This document shows positions 1 through 4,868 of a stretch of 5,065 bases of DNA, in pieces. Position 1 is the stretch's first letter; each line of letters begins with the position of its first letter. The translations under genes were made by a program, and so were the position numbers. The notes under the pieces are model-generated. The model was not told the DNA's origin and made no database searches. It saw only the letters and a list, made by a program, of their open reading frames with translations. Source of the DNA: JAWPNA01 sp045402695. GTDB taxonomy: Bacteria; Acidobacteriota; Polarisedimenticolia; JACPZX01; DASXTC01. Location of the stretch: positions 1-5,065 of the forward strand of contig JAWPNA010000489.1 of NCBI GenBank assembly GCA_045402695.1, written 5' to 3'.

Positions 1-1
1 C

Positions 2-55
2 GAAGACGCCGAAGGGGTAGAGGGTGAAGAGCAAACCGACGCGAACAAAGAATAG
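2..55 (+). CDS. C-terminal tail of an acidic protein (partial)
   Basis: The window opens inside a reading frame that encodes 17 residues ending EDAEGVEGEEQTDANKE before a TAG stop at 53-55. The tail is strongly acidic and has no hydrophobic core, resembling the disordered end of a small soluble protein. The family cannot be named from so short a piece. The stop codon lies inside the purine-rich ribosome binding site of the next gene, an arrangement typical of translationally coupled genes in one operon. That coupling is the main reason to treat this as a real gene end rather than a chance open frame. Confidence 0.55.
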   Translation, partial: EDAEGVEGEEQTDANKE

Positions 56-67
56 GGGAAGCGACCA

Positions 68-310
68 GTGAACAAGCCCAATCACGTCGAACGCGGCGGC
101 GAAGGCCACGCAGACACACCGGACAAGTGGTCGGAAGACGATAAGGCTCGCCAGGAGCAGGGCCTGCCGAAGAGTCCTGACGGCAACGGTTCCGCTTCAG
201 CTGATCAGAACGATGGCAAGGGTCACGGCGCCCTGAAGGGCACTGACACTCCGGCCACGACTGACGCTGGAACCAGCGAGCGTGAGCACGGCAAGCGAAC
301 GACCATGTGA
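68..310 (+). CDS. small highly hydrophilic protein, probably intrinsically disordered
   Basis: An 80-residue protein starting with GTG. The start is supported by AGGGGAA at 54-60, seven bases upstream and overlapping the preceding TAG. The product has no Ile, Phe, Tyr or Cys and only two Leu. It is rich in Gly, Asp, Glu, Lys, Ser and Thr, with about 15 acidic and 11 basic residues. It has no signal peptide or membrane segment, so a cytoplasmic and largely unfolded protein is expected. I do not recognise the family. The composition resembles small hydrophilic stress or desiccation proteins, but that is inference from composition alone. It sits between an acidic protein tail and a DUF6335 gene on the same strand, separated from the latter by 94 bases. 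Confidence 0.6.
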   Translation: MNKPNHVERGGEGHADTPDKWSEDDKARQEQGLPKSPDGNGSASADQNDGKGHGALKGTDTPATTDAGTSEREHGKRTTM

Positions 311-404
311 ATCTGTTTAGCCGCATTTCGATGCAACGGTAGCCACGGCAGAACTGCGGCAGGCGGAGGAGAGCGTCGCCCTATTGACACGCAACGAGGT
401 ACCC

Positions 405-788
405 ATGGACAAAGACAAGCAAGATGATCTAAACGAAAACGGGATCGACGATGAGATCGAGCCCCCCTTTGTTGACGTCACGGCCAGCTCCAAGCAGATC
501 GCCGATCGGCTCCAGAACAATCAGGGCACGGATCCAACGCTTTCGGGCGGCGATATCGATGCCCGCTGGGAGGACGCTGAATCCGGAGGAGATGAGACGG
601 TCGGCGGCAGCACGGCCACGCCTGGCCGCAACGACTTGGATGCGATCGGCAAGGCAATCGGCGTGACCTATGCGGACGGCGAGGAGTTGAAGGTGGGTGA
701 CAAAGAAGAGCGCCGCGACAAGCACCGATGGGAGCTCGATCCGGCCTCCTCCGAAGACTACGCGGACCGCACGAAAGAAGAGAAATAG
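405..788 (+). CDS. DUF6335 family protein
   Basis: A 127-residue acidic protein. Residues 46-122 carry the conserved block I associate with DUF6335: LSGGDIDARWEDAES at 46-60, the VGGSTATPG stretch at 66-74, a DAIGKAIGVTYADGEELK segment at 79-96, and the closing RDKHRWELDPASSEDY at 104-119. The family is common in cyanobacteria and also occurs in other soil bacteria; its biochemical role is unknown. Residues 1-45 are Asp/Asn-rich and likely flexible. ATG at 405 is preferred, with GAGGT at 396-400 just upstream. An in-frame TTG at 384 would add seven residues but has a poorly spaced site (GGAGGA at 365-370). The protein is soluble, with no membrane segment. It may be co-transcribed with the small hydrophilic gene upstream. 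Confidence 0.85.
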   Translation: MDKDKQDDLNENGIDDEIEPPFVDVTASSKQIADRLQNNQGTDPTLSGGDIDARWEDAESGGDETVGGSTATPGRNDLDAIGKAIGVTYADGEELKVGDKEERRDKHRWELDPASSEDYADRTKEEK

Positions 789-789
789 C

Positions 790-805
790 TGGCGCGGGCG
801 CGCCA
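790..805. terminator. GC-rich inverted repeat after the DUF6335 gene
   Basis: TGGCGCG, a GG spacer and CGCGCCA form a perfect 7-bp inverted repeat that begins one base after the DUF6335 stop codon. As RNA it would form a stem of about six pairs with a GGGC loop. No U-tract follows on either strand, so it is not a canonical intrinsic terminator. Its place between convergent coding material (DUF6335 on +, universal stress protein remnant on -) makes a transcript-end role plausible but unproven. Confidence 0.3.
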
Positions 806-819
806 CGCCTGTCAGCGTT

Positions 820-960
820 GCCTGGCGGTACGGTCAGCACGGGCCGCTCCCCACGGCGGATCGCATGATGCGTCGTCGATCCCAGCTAGACGACATCCAG
901 TGCGCCGCGACCCGAGACGCCCATGACGATGAGATCCGCCGATCGGTGATGGCGCTCCCG
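820..960 (-). pseudogene. universal stress protein (UspA family), C-terminal remnant
   Basis: The minus strand reads SADLIVMGVSGRGALDVV, a TAG stop at 886-888, then LGSTTHHAIRRGERPVLTVP in the same frame. This is the C-terminal part of a UspA-type fold. It includes the ATP-binding pattern G-x2-G-x9-G-S and the final PVLTV beta strand. The amber codon falls inside the x9 segment, so the product cannot be completed without suppression. Upstream (960 onwards) I find no recognisable Usp N-terminal half in any minus frame, and downstream the frame runs on without the normal stop. The gene is therefore both truncated and interrupted. Intact Usp proteins are about 140-160 residues or tandem repeats of that; only about 47 codons survive here. 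It lies convergent to the DUF6335 gene. Confidence 0.75.
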
Positions 961-1201
961 AACAAGGCCACCCTCGTCGCGCCTCGCCTGTCGCCCCGTC
1001 CCATTCGCAGACTCTGTCTGGCGAAGAATGCGCCGGTCAGGAGAAGGACGGCATTGATCGGAATAAGGAGCCAGCCCAGGGTGTTGCCCAGGCGAGCCGC
1101 CGGCGTTCGAGGGCCAGAACACCGTGCGTCAATCAAGCTGTATGGACTTCGAGCACTGCGTCCAAAACTGCGGTCCATCGTCCTCGGGGAGCGTTGAGCC
1201 G
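961..1201. other. non-coding or decayed spacer with one hydrophobic remnant
   Basis: No intact gene is visible between the Usp remnant and the Fis-type remnant. The most coding-like piece is on the minus strand at 1005-1091, where a frame encodes GNTLGWLLIPINAVLLLTGA followed by FFARQSLR. It resembles a single membrane helix ending in a positively charged cytoplasmic flank. No family can be assigned, and the sequence around it is Arg- and Ser-rich as expected of non-coding GC-rich DNA. It may be a fragment of a lost membrane protein or a chance hydrophobic frame. Confidence 0.35.
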
Positions 1202-1368
1202 CTCGACGTTGTTGTGCGCCGGCATATCCAGACCGCACTGTCGGCGCGCACGGACGGGTAGAAAGTCCTCACGGCGCGGTGCGCTTGCTGCGGATCAACC
1301 CTCACACTTTGCGTGCCCGCATGCGAAAGCTGAGGGTCGATTGGCGCAGGTTCAGAGAGCCCGTGTGA
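1202..1368 (+). pseudogene. sigma-54-dependent regulator, Fis-type HTH C-terminal remnant
   Basis: Two + strand frames together rebuild the DNA-binding end of an NtrC/FhlA-type activator. Frame one (1202-1258) reads LDVVVRRHIQTALSARTDG and then hits TAG at 1259-1261, where the family usually has Trp followed by Lys-Val. The reading then moves to another frame at about 1268-1272. It continues HGAVRLLRINPHTLRARMRK, LRVDWRRFREPV and a TGA stop at 1366-1368. The 'LxINPHTLRARMRKLxxDW' block is the recognition region of the Fis-type helix-turn-helix. The AAA+ and sensory domains are absent. A G-to-A change making TAG and a short out-of-frame deletion explain both lesions. In such regulators this domain binds upstream activator sites; this copy cannot be functional. 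Confidence 0.72.
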
Positions 1369-1386
1369 GGCGCGCGTCGTTCCTGT

Positions 1387-1758
1387 CTAGTTGTCCAGCG
1401 GCGTTTGGTTGATCGAATCGATCACCATCACAGGCAGAGGCCGCTTCGTTTCTTCGAGCCTGATTCCGAGCTGCCGTCTGGCCGCGTCCGGCAGTGGCAG
1501 CGCGCCTGTTGGATCGACGGCGACGCCGGTGCCGGTACTGCCGTGTTCCTGAGGACCAAGCACCTGTCCAATCGTGCTGACGTTCAGGGTGAAGTCGTAG
1601 CCACCCTCTAATCCGCTCATGTCGATCGCCAGCGCGCGCGTATAGCCATTGGCGATGGCGCCGGTCAGTGTCGGCGAGGGTCGACGCCGCTGGGAAGCCA
1701 CCTTGGGTGGTCTGTTCAGTTGGCAGTCATCGGCTCGCTTCCTGCACCCGGACGGCAC
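1387..1758 (-). pseudogene. TIGR03435 (Soli_cterm) family protein, N-terminally truncated
   Basis: The minus-strand frame ends with features of the TIGR03435 C-terminus: AIDMSGLEGGYDFTLNV, then a Pro/Gly-rich linker, LPDAARRQLGIRLEETKRPL, and the VMVIDSINQTP ending before TAG. The family is a large paralogous group of roughly 200-350 residue exported proteins in Acidobacteriota with no known function. Only about the last 90-95 codons are recognisable, from about 1674 down. The first 30 residues of the open frame (nominal GTG start at 1758) look unrelated and overlap the 3' end of the neighbouring gene in another frame. The signal peptide and most of the conserved domain are missing. I infer a deletion that joined this tail to the end of the upstream gene. 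Confidence 0.7.
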
Positions 1759-2669
1759 GGAGCATATTGGGAAGCGAGTAGTTCCCCTCGTGGCAGGCTT
1801 CCTCGAACAGGGGGCCGACGCTTCGTTTCAACGGCCACGCCACCCTCCACGGTCTGGTGTAGACCGTTGGATCGTCGACCGTGAATTCATAGAGCAGCGT
1901 CTCGGAGTCGATCCGGGAAAACCGTTCGACCAGGTGCAGGTTCTCGTCGAAGCGATCGCCCAGGTCGGTGAAATTCGTCGAATCGACGATCAGCACGTCA
2001 CCGTTCCACGAACCCCGCGAATCGCCGACCCATGACCGAATAGCGGCCGCCACGTGCGGGCGGCCGTCAAGTGGAATGACTCGCGTGTCGTGGAGGTTTT
2101 CCTGGCGGATCACGACGTGCGTGCTCGTCTGGATGATCTCGATGAGACCCCTGTCCGGGCTGCCGAACAGGGGCGCGCCGCCGTCTCTCAGGCACGTTCT
2201 GACGTATTGAATGCCGCAGCGCTCGCGCCTTGGCGCCTGACTTCTAAGCGTGAAGCCAGCTTCGCACGACGAGCGCTGGTCAGTGGCGGCCGTCCGCGGG
2301 ATCCACCACGAGCGATGTCGGAATGCGGCCGGCCACGACAGCAAGTTCGCCGCGGTCGCCCGCCCAGAATTCGTTCACGGATGGGCCGTTGAGCCCGGCT
2401 CGCACCGGCGAGGTATCGAGATTGAGCCCGGCCAACAGTCTCGCCTGAAATGCGCTCGCCTCTTGAGGAGTCAGAAACGGCCGGTCCACGAACTCGGCGG
2501 GACGCTCGAGTGGTGTGATGGTGTGGACTCGCCACACGCCCTGCAAGTCGGGCTGACTGTCCGGTGTGCGAACAGGCTGACCGGCTCTCTGTCCGCTGAG
2601 CGCAGAAGCGCTAAGCGCCGCAATCGTCGCGACGATACCAATCCGAGCAGGCCATCCGATCAATCGCAT
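1727..2669 (-). pseudogene. exported acidobacterial hypothetical protein, two frameshifts
   Basis: Three minus-strand frames join into one protein of about 314 residues. Frame one (2669 to about 2286) starts MRLIGWPARIGIVATIAALS, a signal peptide. It continues with the mature N-terminus TPDSQPDLQGVWR, then TPLERPAEF and LVVDPADGR before a stop at 2280-2282. Frame two (about 2286-2196) gives PPLTSARRAKLASR to NTSER. Frame three (about 2194-1727) gives CLRDGGAPLF, HDTRVIPLDGRPH, SWVGDSRGSWNGDVLIVDST, NLHLVERFSRIDSETLLYEF and ACHEGNYSLPN. Each shift is repaired by one added base (or an equivalent net change), near 2284-2291 and 2193-2196. The family is frequent in Acidobacteriota, usually annotated hypothetical, and has no known function. 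An upstream ATG at 2696 is a possible longer start. Sequencing error cannot be excluded as the cause. Confidence 0.8.
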
Positions 2670-2726
2670 CCGGCTGAGGCCCCTATGGTGCCACATGCTA
2701 ATTGTGGATGCAGCGGGGGAGGGATT

Positions 2727-2748
2727 CGTCCCCACGGGGACCCGGTCG
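2727..2748 (+). repeat. direct repeat, copy 1 of 2
   Basis: CACGGGGACCCGGTCG at 2733-2748 recurs exactly at 4689-4704. Extending six bases leftwards gives 20 identities in 22 against 4683-4704. This copy lies just upstream of the frameshifted exported-protein gene, next to its candidate -10 element. No open reading frame or known mobile element explains the repeat. Confidence 0.7.
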
Positions 2749-2750
2749 CT

Positions 2751-2777
2751 TTTATACGCTCCGCAGTGCGACGCCAA
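2751..2777 (-). promoter_or_regulatory. candidate promoter for the frameshifted exported-protein gene
   Basis: On the minus strand TTGGCG (2772-2777) is followed 15 bases later by TATAAA (2751-2756), about 80 bases ahead of the ATG at 2669. The -10 hexamer is good; the -35 is moderate and the spacing is short. It is placed correctly for the downstream gene, but the call rests on hexamer likeness alone. Confidence 0.35.
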
Positions 2778-2907
2778 GGCTGGCAGCGTGACCATGGATG
2801 CACTCCTGAATGATGGGCGAATCTGTGCCGCTGGCGAACGCTTCCCGGCGGCTGACGTCAGTCAACCCTTGACGACTTTTCGTTGGCGACCGCTGTACGG
2901 TGACGAT

Positions 2908-2923
2908 GGCGCGTTCGCGCGCC
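2908..2923 (-). terminator. stem-loop downstream of the alpha/beta hydrolase
   Basis: GGCGCG, a four-base loop and CGCGCC form a perfect 6-bp GC stem 31-46 bases beyond the hydrolase stop. The loop is CGAA on the minus strand and TTCG on the plus strand. No U-run follows, so termination would be non-canonical or the hairpin would protect the 3' end. The stem also forms on the plus strand as a stable UUCG tetraloop hairpin. Confidence 0.35.
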
Positions 2924-2953
2924 CGCCAGTCGGACGATAGATTCGATTGTCCC

Positions 2954-3829
2954 TCAATGATTCCCGCCATATCCCTGAACGCCAACCAGGAATTTCACAA
3001 CGCGGTCTGCCTGTCCGGTGATTACGTGGCCCGCATCAGGAAGCATCGCGATTTCCGCGTTGGGCACGGTGCGTTCGAGCCGACGTTTTGTGCCCGCGGA
3101 ATCGAGCATAACGTCGCGCGCGCCGACTATGGCGAGGACTGGCATGGTGGCCCGACCCAGGGATTCGTCCCGGAAGACCGGCAGCTTCGCCATGCGCGGC
3201 CGGAAGTGTTCGTGGATGAGCGCGATGAAATTCATGAACGCTTTGCCTGCCGGCGAAAGGTTCGCGGGCTGGCGTCCGAAGATTATTTCCGCCAGCCGGC
3301 GTTTGCCCCAGGCGCCACACATGCCGAACGCGATGGCGGCAAACAGGATCCCGAGCTTCTGCCGTCCGACTCCGCCAGGACAGAGGACGGCAAGGCGCGC
3401 GACACGGTCTCGACGGCGAATTGCGTAGTCAAGGGCGAGCCACCCGCCGAGCGAAATACCGACGATGGAAACGCGATCGACCGACAGCGAATTGAGCACC
3501 TCATCGAGCCACTGCGCATATGCGTCGGAGTCGAGAGGTGGCCGCGAAGGCGCGCTCAGTCCGGCTTCGCGGATCATGTCGATTGCGTAAACACGGAAGT
3601 GCGCCGCGAAGGCGGCGACATCGCCGATCCACATGACGCTGTTGCCGGCGCTGCCGTGGAGCAGCAGCAGAGGTGGTGCGTCGACATTGCCGCATGCGAC
3701 GACAAACGTCTCGCCCTGGCTGGTGGCGATGCGGATTTGTTGGTTTGGGACGGGCCAGTATTTGAGGAACGTGAGATAGCGTTCGCGAACGAGACGTTCC
3801 CCTTCGGCGGTCTTGTAGATTGGCGTCAT
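2954..3829 (-). CDS. alpha/beta hydrolase
   Basis: A 291-residue single-domain alpha/beta hydrolase with no signal peptide, presumably cytoplasmic. The oxyanion-hole motif LLLLHGSAG lies at 54-62. The nucleophile elbow GISLGG at 124-129 gives Ser126. The acid is probably Asp239 in VGARDVM, and the base is His268 in DAGHVI, so the catalytic machinery looks complete. A cap-like helical insert follows CPGGVGRQ at about 150-215. The AIDMIREAGLSAPSRPPLDS stretch at 82-101 is typical of esterase/lipase-like members often annotated simply as alpha/beta hydrolase. The substrate cannot be predicted. The start is ATG at 3829, nine bases after AGGAGGA; an in-frame ATG at 3889 would add 20 atypical residues. 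The gene lies 117 bases downstream of, and in the same direction as, the DUF2239 gene. Confidence 0.9.
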   Translation of the reverse strand: MTPIYKTAEGERLVRERYLTFLKYWPVPNQQIRIATSQGETFVVACGNVDAPPLLLLHGSAGNSVMWIGDVAAFAAHFRVYAIDMIREAGLSAPSRPPLDSDAYAQWLDEVLNSLSVDRVSIVGISLGGWLALDYAIRRRDRVARLAVLCPGGVGRQKLGILFAAIAFGMCGAWGKRRLAEIIFGRQPANLSPAGKAFMNFIALIHEHFRPRMAKLPVFRDESLGRATMPVLAIVGARDVMLDSAGTKRRLERTVPNAEIAMLPDAGHVITGQADRVVKFLVGVQGYGGNH

Positions 3830-3946
3830 CTGAATGGCTCCTCCTGAAATCGGGCACACCTCCGGCTTGCGCCCTACGGGGCGAGGCATTTCGTCCGCGG
3901 TGTTAGCTGAGAGTCAGGCCAGCTGACGTTCCCACGTGGGGATCAG
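3830..3946. other. spacer between DUF2239 and hydrolase genes with two short palindromes
   Basis: This 117-base spacer holds a perfect 10-bp palindrome CCCACGTGGG at 3931-3940, just after the DUF2239 stop. It also holds a 5-bp hairpin CGCCC-TACG-GGGCG at 3870-3883, in what would be the hydrolase leader. Neither has a U-tract. I see no convincing -35/-10 pair for the hydrolase, so it may be read from the DUF2239 promoter or from a promoter type I cannot recognise. Confidence 0.35.
3839..3845 (-). promoter_or_regulatory. strong ribosome binding site of the hydrolase
   Basis: AGGAGGA on the minus strand sits nine bases before the ATG at 3829. It is close to the full anti-Shine-Dalgarno complement. 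It decides between this start and the in-frame ATG at 3889, which has no comparable site. Confidence 0.8.
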
Positions 3947-4486
3947 TCAACCCGCTGGATCGTGATCCGCGAAGGCCAGCCGGATAGCGTAGCCGCGGAT
4001 GTCTTCCGGCCACCCGGAAATGAGATCGCCGAAACGCCGACGGTCGTAGGCGAAGAGCGCGCGCGTCGCCTCCTCGAATCCGGGCAGGTTGCCGGCGATA
4101 GCAGAGATAAACCGGTACGTCGACTCCTGGGCAGCACGAACGCGATCGCGGTCGCCGCTCGTACGACGGGCCGCATCGACGAGCTTTCGCAGCGCCACGG
4201 AGGCTCCTCCTGGCTGAACGTTCAGCCAATCCCAGTGGCTCGGCAGCAGCGTCACCTCGCGAGCGATGACGCCGAGACGGGGGCGTCCACGGCCGCGGGG
4301 CTCGGTTTGATGCTCCAGCGATTGCGGGGACTCCACCGCACGGAGGTCGAAGTCCAGTTGTCGGCCGGTCTCATCGTCGAAAGCCAGATATTCGCCGCCT
4401 TGGGGCCTATCTCGCAGAAAACAAGCGATTTCGTCGTTTGTGCCCGAGGCGACCTTGCGGAATTGGTGGAACACCGTGCAGCTCAC
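3947..4486 (-). CDS. DUF2239 family protein
   Basis: A 179-residue soluble protein matching DUF2239. The N-terminus MSCTVFHQFRKVASG fits the usual '(T/A)F-x-G-x-R-x-(I/V)ASG' opening. EYLAFDDETGRQLDFDLR follows at 32-49. The family signature runs from GRGRPRLGVIAREVTLLPSH (65-84) through WDWLNVQPGGASVALRKLVD (85-104). The C-terminal half has RAAQESTYRFISAIAGNLPG at 117-136 and the closing DLISGWPEDIRGYAIRLA. The function is not known; the conserved RGRPxLGVxxREVTLLPxHWxWL segment and the helical half are all present, so the gene looks intact. GTG at 4486 is chosen because it gives the family's normal N-terminus. It has no clear Shine-Dalgarno site, in line with a predicted leaderless transcript. 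Confidence 0.85.
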   Translation of the reverse strand: MSCTVFHQFRKVASGTNDEIACFLRDRPQGGEYLAFDDETGRQLDFDLRAVESPQSLEHQTEPRGRGRPRLGVIAREVTLLPSHWDWLNVQPGGASVALRKLVDAARRTSGDRDRVRAAQESTYRFISAIAGNLPGFEEATRALFAYDRRRFGDLISGWPEDIRGYAIRLAFADHDPAG

Positions 4487-4492
4487 GTCGAC

Positions 4493-4521
4493 AATATACC
4501 CGGGTAAAATAACGATGTCAA
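4493..4521 (-). promoter_or_regulatory. sigma-70-type promoter of the DUF2239 gene
   Basis: On the minus strand a perfect -35 TTGACA (4516-4521) is followed by exactly 17 bases and TATATT (4493-4498), one mismatch from the consensus -10. Only six bases (GTCGAC) separate the -10 from the GTG start at 4486. Transcription should therefore begin at or within a base or two of the start codon, giving a leaderless mRNA. This is much the best promoter in the window. Confidence 0.8.
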
Positions 4522-4539
4522 TATTGCCCGGGTAAATAT
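4493..4539. promoter_or_regulatory. twin CCCGGG-centred operator sites
   Basis: Two related AT-flanked palindromes occur here. Site 1 has the perfect 10-bp core TACCCGGGTA at 4497-4506. Site 2, ATATTGCCCGGGTAAATAT at 4521-4539, has perfect ATATT/AATAT arms and a CCCGGG core at 4527-4532. The core centres are 28 bases apart. Site 1 overlaps the -10 and spacer, and site 2 starts at the outer edge of the -35 and extends upstream. This is the geometry of repression by a dimeric helix-turn-helix protein. I cannot name the regulator, and no intact regulator gene is seen in the window. Confidence 0.7.
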
Positions 4540-4682
4540 CTCGATGAGTGTCTGGTCCCGAGTAAGCCGGAGTGACGAGTAATCGTCGCGGCTGGCCAGT
4601 GCGCGTCCGGAACCTGCGGCGGGCGGAGCGATTGACCCCGGCGCCGAGTCACCACAATTGAGGTCAATATCGTCCCGGTCCT

Positions 4683-4704
4683 CGACCTCACGGGGACCCG
4701 GTCG
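4683..4704 (+). repeat. direct repeat, copy 2 of 2
   Basis: This is the second copy of the 22-base repeat at 2727-2748, with 20 of 22 identical and an exact 16-base core at 4689-4704. The two copies flank the intact hydrolase and DUF2239 genes about 1.96 kb apart, in the same orientation. The right part of this copy forms the left arm of the hairpin at 4696-4715. Confidence 0.7.
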
Positions 4705-4715
4705 ATGAACCGGGT
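4696..4715. repeat. perfect 7-bp hairpin
   Basis: ACCCGGT, the loop CGATGA and ACCGGGT form a perfect 7-bp stem with a 6-base loop. The loop contains the ATG of the short + strand frame at 4705. No U-tract follows. A role in hiding a start codon, or as a protein site, is possible, but nothing else supports it. Confidence 0.45.
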
Positions 4716-4763
4716 GGCGTCGGCCGTGAGCGAGGGCTCGATGGTGGTGCCATTCGCTCACGA

Positions 4764-4868
4764 ATGCCTGGTACTGACCTGAATCGGTTCACACTGTTCG
4801 TCGTATCCTCCTCACGTGACCTCGTCGGCCGGGCCCTGCTCCAGATGAAACACGAGTGCGACGCGTGA
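4764..4868 (+). CDS. possible 34-aa peptide overlapping the next gene
   Basis: A short frame from ATG 4764 to TGA 4866-4868 reads MPGTDLNRFTLFVVSSSRDL then VGRALLQMKHECDA. Its stop overlaps the GTG start of the next gene as GTGA, a classic coupling arrangement, and about three quarters of its third positions are G or C. It has no clear ribosome binding site and matches no family I know with confidence. It could equally be the frameshifted first part of the downstream gene. The call is weak. Confidence 0.25.
   Translation: MPGTDLNRFTLFVVSSSRDLVGRALLQMKHECDA

Larger units (their letters stand above)
4541..4763. other. region without a recognisable gene
   Basis: No known gene is seen here. There is a 7-bp inverted repeat ATTGACC/GGTCAAT (4631-4637 and 4662-4668) and copy 2 of the 22-base direct repeat. 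A + strand frame open from 4636 to the TGA at 4780-4782 has GC-rich third positions and reads IEVNIVPVLDLTGTRSMNR, then VVPFAHECLVLT. Its first ATG is at 4705. It matches nothing I recognise and may be a small gene, a remnant or chance. Confidence 0.4.

Noticed and set aside
429..840. Minus-strand frames opposite DUF6335
   Set aside because: They are shadows of the DUF6335 coding sequence. Only the part beyond 820 contains real (Usp) homology.
697..1197. + strand 166-codon frame over the Usp remnant
   Set aside because: It starts inside the DUF6335 gene in another frame, is very Arg-rich, and overlaps a recognisable minus-strand remnant.
1133..1225. Minus-strand peptide beginning MPAHNNVERLN, resembling the 'HNNVERLN' end of some transposase integrase cores
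   Set aside because: It is only about 30 codons, lacks any DDE-type context, and overlaps the better supported Fis-type remnant on the + strand.
2250..2813. + strand 187-codon frame opposite the frameshifted exported protein
   Set aside because: The minus strand carries a signal peptide and conserved family blocks in this interval. The + frame has none.
2752..2985. Minus-strand 77-codon frame upstream of the exported-protein gene
   Set aside because: It overlaps the hydrolase 3' end in another frame, covers the candidate promoter and has no family features.
2900..3847. Long + strand open frame (315 codons) opposite the hydrolase
   Set aside because: It is antisense to an alpha/beta hydrolase with a complete catalytic set and a strong ribosome binding site. 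Its translation is Arg/Asp/Ala-rich with no family features. Open antisense frames are common in GC-rich DNA.
3962..4507. + strand open frame opposite the DUF2239 gene
   Set aside because: It mirrors a recognised family on the other strand and ends inside that gene's operator region. It has no start signals or motifs.
4483..4761. Minus-strand 92-codon frame upstream of DUF2239
   Set aside because: It is His/Arg/Pro-rich, crosses the promoter and both operators, and matches no family.
4785..4866. Faint KaiB-like pattern in FTLFVVSSSRDLVGRALLQM
   Set aside because: The spacing needs a gap, and the following strand and helix of the fold are absent. This is too weak to call.
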